Of a stretch of DNA of 46,196 bases, positions 1 through 7,132 are shown piece by piece. The notes beneath the pieces are model-generated. The model was not told where the DNA came from. It worked only from the letters and a program-made list of their open reading frames with translations, and did not search any database. The stretch covers positions 1-46,196 of the forward strand of contig CAMNMC010000074.1 of the NCBI GenBank assembly GCA_946544235.1, in the 5' to 3' direction. Every line of letters starts with the position of its first letter. Position 1 is the first letter of the stretch. Source of the DNA: an uncultured Lachnospiraceae bacterium (lineage in GTDB: Bacteria; Bacillota; Clostridia; Lachnospirales; Lachnospiraceae). The position numbers and the translations under genes were made by a program.

Positions 1-1551
1 AAAACAGCTTCTGACGGCAGTACGGATACTACTGAATCGTCAAAGGATGAGAAGACAGAGGATACGACAGAAAAGATAGATGACAGTAAGAATAATCCGC
101 TTCTTTCTTCCAAGTCTCCGATATATATCAAGCTTGATAATGCCAGCTATTGGGGAAATGATAAGAGCTACACCTGTCAGTATAATGTGAATGTTATTAA
201 TAATTCCGGGGAGGCTGTTGAAGGCTGGGAGGTTGTTTTCGAAGGCTTCGCAGATGACTGTAAGCTTGGAGATAACTGGTGCGGAAGCTATGAATTAAAG
301 AATGGTAAGCTTTCTGTAAAGCCGGCCGATTTCAATTCAAAGATAGATGATAAGAACGAGATCAACTTCGGCTTCCAGATGATATTCACCTCTGAAGCAG
401 GAGCCAAGAAGGCTACCAAGAATGTGAAGCTGTTTATTGGCGGCAAGGAATACGATCCGTCAGCTGTCGACAAGGATGATAAGACTGAAGATACCGGTAA
501 AGAGGATAAAACGACTGAAGCTCCGGAGGCGGATAAAGAAGGAAAAAATACATCTCAGACTGATGTGACAGCTACTGAGGATACCGTTAAGGATGATGCA
601 TCAACCGAGGAAGATAAAAAAGCTGATGATAAAGATGGAAGTACTCCTGTAGGGATTCACGGAAAGCTTAGTGTAAATGGTGTTGATATCGTTGACAAGG
701 ACGGTAAGAAATTCCAGCTTAAGGGTGTCAGCACACATGGTCTGGCGTGGTTCCCTGACTATGTTAATAAGGATGCCTTTAAGAGTATAAGAGATGACTG
801 GGGTGCAAATCTTATCAGACTTGCGATGTATACCGATGAGAGCGGCGGATACTGTACTGATGGTGACAAGAATAAGCTCAAGGAGCTTGTTAAGTCAGGC
901 GTTGATTATGCTACAGATCTTGGTATGTATGTCATCATCGACTGGCATATCCTGCATGATCTTACTCCTATGAAATATAAGGATGAGGCAATAGCATTCT
1001 TTGAGGAAATGTCAGCGCTTTATAAGGATTATGATAACGTTTTATTCGAGATATGCAATGAACCAAATGGCGGAACAAGCTGGTCTGAGGTTAAGGAATA
1101 TGCCGAAGAGGTAATTCCTGTCATAAGAAAGAACTGCCCAGACGCGATCATAATTGTTGGAACTCCGACCTGGTCTCAGGATGCTGATATTGCATCTAAG
1201 GATCAGATAGAGGGCTATGATAATATCATGTATGCTGTACATTTTTATGCTGCGACGCATAAGGATGACCTGAGAAATAAGGTTAAGACAGCAAGATCAA
1301 ACGGAGCTCCTGTATTTATAAGTGAGTTCAGTATATGTGATGCTTCAGGTAACGGAGCAATCGATTATGATTCCGCGGAAGAGTGGATGAAACTGCTGAA
1401 TGACGAGAATATATCATATGCAACATGGAATCTCAGCAATAAGAATGAATCATCATCCCTTATAAGCTCTGACTGTAATAAGACTTCAGGATGGAGCGAG
1501 GATGAAATGTCTGAGACCGGAGCATGGCTTAGAGAACAGCTGCAGAAATAA
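1..1551 (+). CDS. Cellulose-binding GH5 endoglucanase, 5' end missing
   Basis: The reading frame is open from the first base, so the true start and any signal peptide lie upstream; 516 residues are visible. After a short Ser/Thr/Asp-rich stretch, residues about 36-160 resemble a CBM2-type carbohydrate-binding domain (Trp residues, an INNSGEAVEGW stretch, an NFGF segment). A Lys/Asp/Glu/Thr-rich linker follows to about residue 215, then a GH5 domain of roughly 300 residues. The GH5 acid/base Glu sits in the CNEP motif (codon 1060-1062) and the nucleophile in ISEF (codon 1324-1326). The family hydrolyses internal beta-1,4-glucan bonds outside the cell. The arrangement suggests a secreted endoglucanase supplying cello-oligosaccharides, consistent with the cellobiose phosphorylase 15 kb away. 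GH5 is certain; the CBM family is less so. Confidence 0.88.
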   Translation, partial: KTASDGSTDTTESSKDEKTEDTTEKIDDSKNNPLLSSKSPIYIKLDNASYWGNDKSYTCQYNVNVINNSGEAVEGWEVVFEGFADDCKLGDNWCGSYELKNGKLSVKPADFNSKIDDKNEINFGFQMIFTSEAGAKKATKNVKLFIGGKEYDPSAVDKDDKTEDTGKEDKTTEAPEADKEGKNTSQTDVTATEDTVKDDASTEEDKKADDKDGSTPVGIHGKLSVNGVDIVDKDGKKFQLKGVSTHGLAWFPDYVNKDAFKSIRDDWGANLIRLAMYTDESGGYCTDGDKNKLKELVKSGVDYATDLGMYVIIDWHILHDLTPMKYKDEAIAFFEEMSALYKDYDNVLFEICNEPNGGTSWSEVKEYAEEVIPVIRKNCPDAIIIVGTPTWSQDADIASKDQIEGYDNIMYAVHFYAATHKDDLRNKVKTARSNGAPVFISEFSICDASGNGAIDYDSAEEWMKLLNDENISYATWNLSNKNESSSLISSDCNKTSGWSEDEMSETGAWLREQLQK

Positions 1552-1613
1552 GCTTATAACGATTATTTTGTTAAAAAGGATGCCATTCTAGAGACTTGCT
1601 CATATATAGTATT

Positions 1614-1634
1614 TATTAATATGCTATTAATATG
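1614..1634. repeat. Direct repeat TATTAATATG upstream of rsmD
   Basis: TATTAATATG occurs at 1614-1623 and again at 1625-1634, 11 bases apart or about one helical turn. It lies just upstream of the candidate rsmD promoter. Spacing and position would suit a regulator site, but AT-richness makes chance possible. Confidence 0.3.
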
Positions 1635-1647
1635 AAAAGGCTTTCGG

Positions 1648-1676
1648 TTGACATTTTGTTAAAAAAGTATTACAAA
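1648..1676 (+). promoter_or_regulatory. Candidate sigma-A promoter for rsmD-coaD
   Basis: TTGACA at 1648-1653 is a perfect -35 box. A 17-base spacer leads to TACAAA at 1671-1676 as a weaker -10. Transcription would start near 1683, about 70 bases before rsmD. No other strong promoter is visible in the 204-base gap after the GH5 gene. Confidence 0.4.
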
Positions 1677-1755
1677 TAGAAGTGGCGTTTTATGAGCAGG
1701 TAAATACTAAACGTAATCCTGCCATATGATCAGTTTACTTAAATGAGGACGTTAT

Positions 1756-2307
1756 ATGCGTGTTATTGCCGGTACAAGAAGAAGCCTTCCTTTAAAAAGT
1801 GTTGAAGGGTTTGAAACAAGACCAACTACAGATCGGATCAAGGAGACACTTTTCAATATTTTGATGCCCGACCTTCCGGGAGCAAAGTTCCTTGATCTTT
1901 TTGCGGGAAGCGGCGGCATCGGAATAGAAGCCCTTTCGAGAGGTGCTGAGAATGCAGTATTTGTTGATAACAGCAGAGACGCCATTCATTGCATAACAGA
2001 AAATGTAAGATTCACTAAGTTTACTGAGGAAGCAGAGATTGTGAGACTTGATTCTCTTTCATACGTAAGGTCCCTACGAAAGATCGATTTTGATATTATC
2101 TTCATGGACCCGCCGTATGGAAATGATCTTGAGAAAGAGGTTCTTTCAGTTCTTGCTTCAAAGGAATTTGTGAATCCGGATGCTCTGATAATTGTTGAAG
2201 CATCGCTTGATACTGATTTCAGTTATGCGGATGAACTTGGATTTACAATTTACAAAAATAAAGAATATAAATCAAATAAGCATATATTTATGCAAAAAAG
2301 GATATAG
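1756..2307 (+). CDS. rsmD: 16S rRNA (guanine966-N2)-methyltransferase
   Basis: RsmD methylates N2 of G966 in 16S rRNA using S-adenosylmethionine. The 183-residue length is normal. The N-terminal MRVIAGTRRS segment is typical of the family, a glycine-rich SAM-binding loop (LDLFAGSGGIGIEALSRGA) follows, and the catalytic DPPYG motif lies at about residues 118-122. A GAGG ribosome binding site precedes the ATG. coaD begins 3 bases after the stop codon; the rsmD-coaD pair is a very common Firmicute operon. Confidence 0.95.
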   Translation: MRVIAGTRRSLPLKSVEGFETRPTTDRIKETLFNILMPDLPGAKFLDLFAGSGGIGIEALSRGAENAVFVDNSRDAIHCITENVRFTKFTEEAEIVRLDSLSYVRSLRKIDFDIIFMDPPYGNDLEKEVLSVLASKEFVNPDALIIVEASLDTDFSYADELGFTIYKNKEYKSNKHIFMQKRI

Positions 2308-2310
2308 ACT

Positions 2311-2796
2311 ATGATAACAGCAGTTTATCCGGGCAGCTTTGATCCTGTCACGCTCGGACATCTTGATATAATCAGAAGAGGATCAGAGTGTTTTGACCGC
2401 CTTGTGATCGGCGTTCTGAATAATTCAGAGAAAAAATCACCATTGTTTAGTTTAGAAGAACGTGTTATTATGTTAAGGGAAGTCACAGAGGATATGCCGA
2501 ATGTCAGTGTTGAATGCTTCAACGGACTTCTGGTTGATTTCGTAAGAAAGAAAAATTCAAACATAATCATCCGCGGACTAAGAGCTATGGCGGATTTCAA
2601 TATAGAACTCCAGATGGCGCAGACCAATCGTGCTGTTGCCCCTGATATTGATACTTTGTTTTTCTCAACAAGTACCCAGTATTCGGCAATCAGCTCGAGT
2701 GTAGTTAAGGAATATGCGAGCTACGGAGTTTCGGTGAAGGATTTTGTTCCTGCGACTGTCCTTAGCAGGATAGAAGCAAAATATAAGAAAGTATAA
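2311..2796 (+). CDS. coaD: Phosphopantetheine adenylyltransferase
   Basis: CoaD adenylates 4'-phosphopantetheine to dephospho-CoA, the penultimate step of coenzyme A synthesis. The 161-residue protein has the N-terminal nucleotidyltransferase motif [12 protein letters not shown], a RGLRA segment, and the C-terminal ISSSVVKE motif that contacts ATP. An AAGGA site inside the end of rsmD serves as ribosome binding site, so the two genes are likely translated from one mRNA. Length and motifs are normal for the bacterial hexameric enzyme. Confidence 0.96.
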   Translation: MITAVYPGSFDPVTLGHLDIIRRGSECFDRLVIGVLNNSEKKSPLFSLEERVIMLREVTEDMPNVSVECFNGLLVDFVRKKNSNIIIRGLRAMADFNIELQMAQTNRAVAPDIDTLFFSTSTQYSAISSSVVKEYASYGVSVKDFVPATVLSRIEAKYKKV

Positions 2797-2818
2797 TCTA
2801 ATCCAGGAGGGAATCAAA

Positions 2819-3613
2819 ATGGAGAAAAAAGGCGTTGAAGAGATGATCAATGAGATAAGCATATTTATAGATAACTGTAAATATCAGCCGCTCTCATCAA
2901 ACAAGATCGTAGTGCCTAAGGACGAAATAGATAAGATGCTCGGTGAGCTTAAGCTTAAGCTTCCTAACGAGATTGAAAGATGCAAGAAGATCATGCGTAA
3001 CAAGGAGGCAATCCTTGCTTCTGCGAGAACACGTTCTGATGCTATCATTTCAGAATCTGTTAATGAGGCTAACAGACTTGTTGAGACCAATCATATTACC
3101 GAGCTTGCAAATATCAGAGCCAACGAGATCCTTGAGCAGGCTCGTAAGGATGCTCAGCAGATTCTTGATGATGCAAACGCTGAGGCTGCTGAAGTAAGAC
3201 TTTCTGCTATGGAGTACACCAAGAGCAGGCTTGCTGAAATGAGAAACTTCTTTGCACGTACTCTTGAGATTGACAGAGAGAATTATCATAACCTTATCGA
3301 CAGCCTTGAAAATACAGTTTATACACTTGATTCAAATGTTAACGATATGGATGCCAGCATCAACCTTCTTACAGGTAATCCGATTCAGGCACCTATGTCA
3401 TCACAGGCTTCGGCTGCCAGCTATACAGGCGAGGATATCTCTGAGTTTACACAGGATGACTATGGCTATGCTCCGCAAAGACCGCAGCCACAGCAGTCAC
3501 CGGTAGCTCCTCCACCAATCGTTCAGTCACTTGCAAATGCAGATGATGACTTTGACGAGGATGAAGATGTTGACGATGATTACGATGAGGATGATGATTT
3601 CCTTGATGAGTAA
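2819..3613 (+). CDS. Coiled-coil protein with acidic tail, function unknown
   Basis: I do not recognise a defined function. The 264-residue protein has no signal peptide or membrane segment. Residues about 30-170 are charged and heptad-like, rich in Ala, Arg, Glu and Asp (for example ANEILEQARKDAQQILDDA), resembling DivIVA-like or V-ATPase subunit-H-like coiled coils. A Gln/Pro/Ser-rich linker follows, and the end is an Asp/Glu run over about 25 residues. A strong AGGAGG precedes the ATG. It lies 22 bases after coaD and ends before a terminator, so it is probably the last gene of the rsmD operon. A structural or cell-division scaffold role is only a guess from composition. Confidence 0.7.
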   Translation: MEKKGVEEMINEISIFIDNCKYQPLSSNKIVVPKDEIDKMLGELKLKLPNEIERCKKIMRNKEAILASARTRSDAIISESVNEANRLVETNHITELANIRANEILEQARKDAQQILDDANAEAAEVRLSAMEYTKSRLAEMRNFFARTLEIDRENYHNLIDSLENTVYTLDSNVNDMDASINLLTGNPIQAPMSSQASAASYTGEDISEFTQDDYGYAPQRPQPQQSPVAPPPIVQSLANADDDFDEDEDVDDDYDEDDDFLDE

Positions 3614-3646
3614 TCATAGATTGTAATGATATCAAAATGAGAATGA

Positions 3647-3684
3647 TAAAGAGGATACATTCCTGATGGAATGTATCCTCTTTA
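3647..3684. terminator. Bidirectional terminator between convergent genes
   Basis: A perfect 17-bp stem (3647-3663 with 3668-3684) closes a 4-base TGAT loop. A-rich sequence on one side and T-rich on the other allow it to work in both directions. It separates the plus-strand rsmD operon from minus-strand tmcAL. Confidence 0.85.
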
Positions 3685-3727
3685 TATTGTTTTCATTCAT
3701 TGTTTTTTTACAGAAGGTCGGAGCTTA

Positions 3728-4930
3728 TCATATAATAGCAATGTTTGATGATAATTCATTTGGCAGATGAACTTTTGTTTTTGAATAATACAGAAGGTTG
3801 TATATATCTGTTGCGTAACAGTCGTATTTATACAGCTTTGCTTCATATTCATTTGCCGGCTCAAAAGATGATCTTTTATTGATGATCCTTATATCGGATG
3901 AATCATTTATGCTGCGAAACATATGCGAGGCGTCCTTTCTGAAAGCCAGTAGAGTGGCGTAAGGACAGTAAATATTATCCTTGATATTTTCAATACCGAG
4001 AAGGATGTGTAAAAGTGTGCGGCATAATCTGGTATGAGTGATATTTTTGGATTTCAGTTCTTCGATGAGTTCGCTATAGGATAACGGAAGATTAAGCTTT
4101 TGGATTCTGTTTATCAGATCGGAGTTCAGGTCAAGGATATTATTAAGCTTTTGACCGTTATCAGATAATTCACTTTGTAAGTTCAGTAATTCGTGATTTA
4201 TAAGCGTTTCAATATCATTACTGAATACGAATTTATCAGCTTCGTTTATGTCGTATGGGACGTAGGAACTGATATCATTATTGTCAGCGGTTTGAATTGT
4301 ATCTCTGATATATTTGGCAGAAGCAAATCTGTTTTTGGTCATGGAAGAGTCGTGTGCTGCACCTTTACGAGGAACAACTATCGGTTTAACTCTTGAATCG
4401 AGTTTTGTAAGAGCAGAGAGATATTCGATGGCAAGGATGTTGTTTGGCTGAGACATGATATCGGCGTATTCTTCACCAAATTCTTCTGCGAGTGCGAGGC
4501 TTCTGGCCTTTGGATATGAATTACCTTCCTTGAGGAAATCATTTAATGCCAGTTTGAACGAAGCAGTTTCATTGGTGAGACAGTCTGATATTTTTCTGAT
4601 AATATCAATATCGTTTGTTTCCGCACCGAAAGAAATATAATCGGCTATACCGAGTGAGTTGATCATCTCCACGCCTGCATATGCAAAATCCTGTGCACTG
4701 GCAGTGCTGTAGCGTACCGGCATCTCAAAAACAATATCAAGCCCGAATCTGACAGCATATTCAGCTCTCCTTAGTTTTGGAAGAATAGCGGGCTCGCCTC
4801 TCTGGACGAAATTGCCGCTCATTATCGCAATGGCGTGATCCGCGCCTGAAATTCTTTTTGATTCTTTCAGGTGATACAGATGGCCGTTATGAAATGGATT
4901 GTATTCAGCTATGATTGCAACTGTGCTCAT
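3728..4930 (-). CDS. tmcAL: tRNA(Met) cytidine acetate ligase
   Basis: TmcAL (older name YlbM) activates acetate with ATP and acetylates the wobble cytidine of elongator tRNA-Met. The 400-residue protein opens with the family signature VAIIAEYNPFHNGH, which carries the nucleotidyltransferase HxGH motif. SGNFVQRGEPAI and a FEMPVRYSTASAQDFA segment follow. Only a distant GGAG lies upstream of the ATG, but the start agrees with the conserved N-terminus. It is the only large minus-strand gene here and faces away from the candidate toxin locus. Confidence 0.9.
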   Translation of the reverse strand: MSTVAIIAEYNPFHNGHLYHLKESKRISGADHAIAIMSGNFVQRGEPAILPKLRRAEYAVRFGLDIVFEMPVRYSTASAQDFAYAGVEMINSLGIADYISFGAETNDIDIIRKISDCLTNETASFKLALNDFLKEGNSYPKARSLALAEEFGEEYADIMSQPNNILAIEYLSALTKLDSRVKPIVVPRKGAAHDSSMTKNRFASAKYIRDTIQTADNNDISSYVPYDINEADKFVFSNDIETLINHELLNLQSELSDNGQKLNNILDLNSDLINRIQKLNLPLSYSELIEELKSKNITHTRLCRTLLHILLGIENIKDNIYCPYATLLAFRKDASHMFRSINDSSDIRIINKRSSFEPANEYEAKLYKYDCYATDIYNLLYYSKTKVHLPNELSSNIAII

Positions 4931-4960
4931 ATTTGTATGATAACGCTCCGTAAGATATGT

Positions 4961-4988
4961 TTGACATTTGAATGATGTGTGTTATACT
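4961..4988 (+). promoter_or_regulatory. Strong promoter reading into an apparently gene-free region
   Basis: TTGACA at 4961-4966, a 16-base spacer and TATACT at 4983-4988 make a near-consensus sigma-A promoter. Transcription should start near 4995, four bases before a long inverted repeat. No plus-strand gene with a ribosome binding site follows, so the product is probably a non-coding RNA. Confidence 0.6.
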
Positions 4989-4994
4989 TCATTT

Positions 4995-5090
4995 AAGAGG
5001 TGTTATCCGAATAGCGGTTCACCTTGGTTTATAAGTTACTAAAAGAAGCAACTATTCCTTGGGAGGGCGGTTGCTTCTTTTATTTTCTGT
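4995..5090 (+). ncRNA. Candidate antisense RNA, antitoxin-like
   Basis: The RNA is predicted from a strong promoter at 4961-4988 and a hairpin at 5041-5081 followed by a T-rich tract, giving about 95 nucleotides. Its 5' end can fold through GGTG/CACC and CCG/CGG pairs. Its 3' half is complementary to the last codons, stop and 3' end of the minus-strand hydrophobic frame. That is the convergent, tail-to-tail layout of type I antitoxin RNAs. If the hairpin leaks, transcription would continue to the second hairpin at 5311-5368. No transcript evidence is available. Confidence 0.4.
5041..5081. terminator. Bidirectional hairpin ending two convergent transcripts
   Basis: A perfect 12-bp stem pairs 5041-5052 with 5070-5081 around a 17-base loop. 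Both outer flanks become T-rich when read outwards, more strongly on the plus strand (TTATTTTCTG). On the minus strand the loop contains the stop codon of the hydrophobic frame. Position and symmetry fit a shared terminator. Confidence 0.6.
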
Positions 5091-5162
5091 ATCTTTTATG
5101 TTGCAACAGATTGCTATAATTGTTAAAATTATATCAATCAATGTGATGATGATGCTTATCAC
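5052..5162 (-). CDS. Candidate small membrane toxin-like peptide
   Basis: This 36-residue frame starts at a GTG (5162-5160) that overlaps the TGA of the upstream leader frame by four bases (GTGA). It encodes a strongly hydrophobic stretch rich in Ile and Leu (ISIIITLIDIILTIIAICC), then a charged, basic tail (NIKDTENKRSNRPPKE). That architecture matches type I toxins of Gram-positive bacteria, but I recognise no specific family. The stop lies inside a terminator hairpin. The frame is also open further upstream to a TTG at 5276 without a good ribosome binding site. Start choice and function are inferred. Confidence 0.4.
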   Translation of the reverse strand: MISIIITLIDIILTIIAICCNIKDTENKRSNRPPKE

Positions 5163-5224
5163 TGTAGTTGCGACATTAATCGTTTCCAATAATGTACTAA
5201 CCTTTCTGCAATACTTTCCTTCAT
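5159..5224 (-). CDS. Candidate 21-residue leader peptide with a perfect ribosome binding site
   Basis: The best ribosome binding site in this region, AAGGAGGTG on the minus strand, sits six bases before ATG 5224-5222. The frame it opens is only 21 residues (MKESIAERLVHYWKRLMSQLQ without its final residue is amphipathic and basic) and ends in TGA at 5161-5159. The stop overlaps the GTG of the hydrophobic frame. The layout suggests translational coupling, as for mok-hok, in which ribosomes finishing the leader restart on the toxin frame. It could also be a functional amphipathic peptide. Confidence 0.35.
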   Translation of the reverse strand: MKESIAERLVHYWKRLMSQLQ

Positions 5225-5310
5225 TAGCAGCACCTCCTTGTTGGGAAGGAAGCCCGTATGAATGATCATACGTCAAAAAGGTGAACCGCTATCCGCTATG
5301 GTGGATAACA

Positions 5311-5368
5311 CCCCACGATGCTCGAATATCTCTGCGTGGACCACAGATTTCTGACATCGTGGGGTTAT
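5311..5368 (+). terminator. GC-rich hairpin at the far end of the small-ORF locus
   Basis: CCCACGATG and CATCGTGGG (within 5311-5320 and 5355-5364) form a stem of about 10 bp, followed by TTATTTTAT. On the plus strand this looks like an intrinsic terminator. On the minus strand it would form the start of the candidate toxin mRNA. Confidence 0.55.
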
Positions 5369-5396
5369 TTTATCATAGTTATATTTTAGAATGCAA
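5367..5396 (-). promoter_or_regulatory. Candidate minus-strand promoter for the small-ORF mRNA
   Basis: On the minus strand, TTGCAT (5396-5391), an 18-base spacer and TAAAAT (5372-5367) preceded by TGA give an extended -10 promoter. Transcription would start near 5360 and leave a leader of about 135 bases before the 21-residue frame. Confidence 0.4.
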
Positions 5397-5533
5397 ATCA
5401 TAGAGGTCGCAGATTTGTTGCGCGTTTTCCTTTTTTAGTGATATTATTTCATAAAACATTATGAATAATTAATATAATTGAGTTATTTGAATGAAATAAT
5501 TAAAAATATACTTTATTTTTAAAAAATACATGA

Positions 5534-5564
5534 TATAATCAAGTGACTATAGTTATAAACTATA
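5534..5564 (+). promoter_or_regulatory. Extended -10 promoter with palindrome at the start site
   Basis: TGATATAAT places a consensus extended -10 at 5534-5539; the -35 is weak. A perfect 7-bp inverted repeat, TATAGTT-ATA-AACTATA (5548-5564), begins about where transcription should start. A repressor bound there would block the aminotransferase promoter. The DNA from 5376 to 5533 is AT-rich and shows nothing else. Confidence 0.45.
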
Positions 5565-5620
5565 CATGCGATAATGAAATAAGTAATTGTTATTAATTCA
5601 TAAAAAAGAGGAGAGAAGTT

Positions 5621-6907
5621 ATGAAAGCATACGCCGAGATGACAAAAGAAGAACTTAGCGCTGAGCTCGAAAGCCTTAAGAAGGAATATCATAAGTATCA
5701 GGATATGGATCTTAAGCTTGATATGAGCCGTGGAAAGCCATGCAAGGAGCAGCTTGATATTTCAATGGGAATGATGGATGCTCTTAATTCGCAGGCTGAT
5801 CTTACCTGTGAGGATGGTACTGATTGCAGAAATTATGGTGTACTTACCGGCATTCAGGAGGCTAAGGTTCTTATCGGCGACATGATGGAAAACAATCCTG
5901 ACAATATAATCATATATGGCAATTCATCACTGAATGTTATGTATGATACTGTTTCAAGAGCCATGACTCATGGTATTCTCGGAAATACACCATGGTGCAA
6001 GCTGGATAAGGTTAAATTCCTTTGCCCTGTTCCTGGTTATGACAGACATTTCGCTATTACAGAGTATTTTGGTATCGAGATGATCCCTGTTCCGATGAGC
6101 GCTGAGGGCCCTGATATGGATATGGTTGAGAAACTCGTATCTGAGGATGATTCAATAAAGGGTATCTGGTGTGTTCCAAAATATTCTAATCCTCAGGGAT
6201 ATTCATATTCTGATGAGACAGTCAGAAGATTTGCAAGACTTAAGCCTGCAGCAAAGGATTTCAGAATATTCTGGGATAATGCATATGGTATACATCATCT
6301 GTATGATGATGATCAGGATTATCTTATCGAGATCCTTGCGGAATGTAAGAGAGCCGGCAATCCTGACCTCGTATATAAATTCGCTTCAACTTCAAAGATA
6401 ACCTTCCCGGGAAGTGGTATAGCAGCACTTGCTACATCACCTAACAACCTTGAGGATATAATGAAACAGATGAAGAATCAGACTATCGGTCATGACAAGG
6501 TAAATCAGCTGAGACATGTCAGATTCTTCAAGGATATCCATGGTATGACAGAGCATATGAAGAAGCATGCCGATATCATCAGACCTAAGTTTGAGGCTGT
6601 TCTCGATGCTCTTGAGAGAAATCTTGCCGGACTTGGCGTTGGTGAATGGACCAAGCCAAAGGGAGGATATTTCATCAGCTTTGATGCCCTTCCGAACTGT
6701 GCAAAGGATATCGTTAAGCTTGCCAAGAAGGCCGGTGTAACAATGACCGGTGCAGGAGCTACATGGCCATATGGTAAAGACCCTGAGGATAAGAATATAA
6801 GGATTGCTCCGACATATCCTACTCTTGAGGATCTTAAGACTGCAGCAGAGCTTTTTACTCTGTGCGTAAAGATTGTCAGCGCTGAAAAGCTTCTTGCTGA
6901 GAAATAA
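5621..6907 (+). CDS. PLP-dependent class I aminotransferase, aspartate type
   Basis: The protein has 428 residues and fits the MocR-type aspartate aminotransferase family (class Ic). Visible features are the YGNSSLNVMYD segment, SNPQG, a DNAYGIHH stretch with the PLP-contacting Asp and Tyr, and the Schiff-base lysine at about residue 259 in STSKITFPGSG. A conserved Arg in RIAPTYP near the C-terminus would bind the substrate carboxylate. It probably transfers amino groups between aspartate or another amino acid and 2-oxoglutarate in the cytoplasm. Exact substrates cannot be read from sequence. AGAGGAG precedes the ATG, and the gene appears monocistronic. Confidence 0.88.
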   Translation: MKAYAEMTKEELSAELESLKKEYHKYQDMDLKLDMSRGKPCKEQLDISMGMMDALNSQADLTCEDGTDCRNYGVLTGIQEAKVLIGDMMENNPDNIIIYGNSSLNVMYDTVSRAMTHGILGNTPWCKLDKVKFLCPVPGYDRHFAITEYFGIEMIPVPMSAEGPDMDMVEKLVSEDDSIKGIWCVPKYSNPQGYSYSDETVRRFARLKPAAKDFRIFWDNAYGIHHLYDDDQDYLIEILAECKRAGNPDLVYKFASTSKITFPGSGIAALATSPNNLEDIMKQMKNQTIGHDKVNQLRHVRFFKDIHGMTEHMKKHADIIRPKFEAVLDALERNLAGLGVGEWTKPKGGYFISFDALPNCAKDIVKLAKKAGVTMTGAGATWPYGKDPEDKNIRIAPTYPTLEDLKTAAELFTLCVKIVSAEKLLAEK

Positions 6908-6923
6908 ATACTGTTTTTTATTG

Positions 6924-6954
6924 CTGCCACGGTGAAATATCCGTGGCAGTTTTT
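6924..6954 (+). terminator. Intrinsic terminator after the aminotransferase
   Basis: CTGCCACGG (6924-6932) pairs with CCGTGGCAG (6941-6949) around an 8-base loop, followed by TTTTTCG. It is a textbook intrinsic terminator 17 bases after the stop. Confidence 0.88.
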
Positions 6955-6956
6955 CG

Positions 6957-7075
6957 CCAGTTTAATAATCAGTTATAATTAGTTTTATAATCGGTTTTTT
7001 TCATCAATTTTTCGTTAGTTTAATAATCGTTTTTTTTCATCAATTTAACATCAGTTATTTTTCATCCTTTTTTAT
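6957..7075. repeat. AT-rich 36-bp tandem repeat
   Basis: Two adjacent 36-base units (6979-7014 and 7015-7050) each begin TTAGTTT and contain ATAATCG, a run of T, then TCATCAATTT. Partial copies flank them: CAGTTTAATAATCAG from about 6957 and TCAGTTATTTTTCATC from 7051. No coding potential is seen. Confidence 0.6.
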
Positions 7076-7132
7076 TCACATAATTTTTTATGCCGTATTT
7101 TTCACGTAAATAAAGGAAGTGCAACGGATTGA

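Larger units (their letters stand above)
4999..5312. repeat. Long imperfect inverted repeat flanking the small-ORF locus
   Basis: The left arm is 4999-5008 plus 5011-5025; the right arm is 5278-5292 plus 5303-5312. All 25 positions pair perfectly, with unpaired insertions of 2 bases (left) and 10 bases (right). The right insertion includes a second copy of CCGCTAT. The arms lie just inside two facing promoters, so both transcripts would begin with nearly the same sequence. They could also be terminal repeats of a small mobile element, but I see no target duplication. Confidence 0.7.

Noticed and set aside
5059-5265. A hydrophobic plus-strand frame of 68 codons in the small-ORF locus
   Set aside because: It starts at TTG without a ribosome binding site and is the antisense of the hydrophobic minus-strand frame, so its hydrophobicity is likely a mirror effect.
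4995-5375. Whole region as RNase P RNA, tmRNA or 6S RNA
   Set aside because: Paired ends and size made this worth considering, but I see none of the conserved core sequences of those RNAs.
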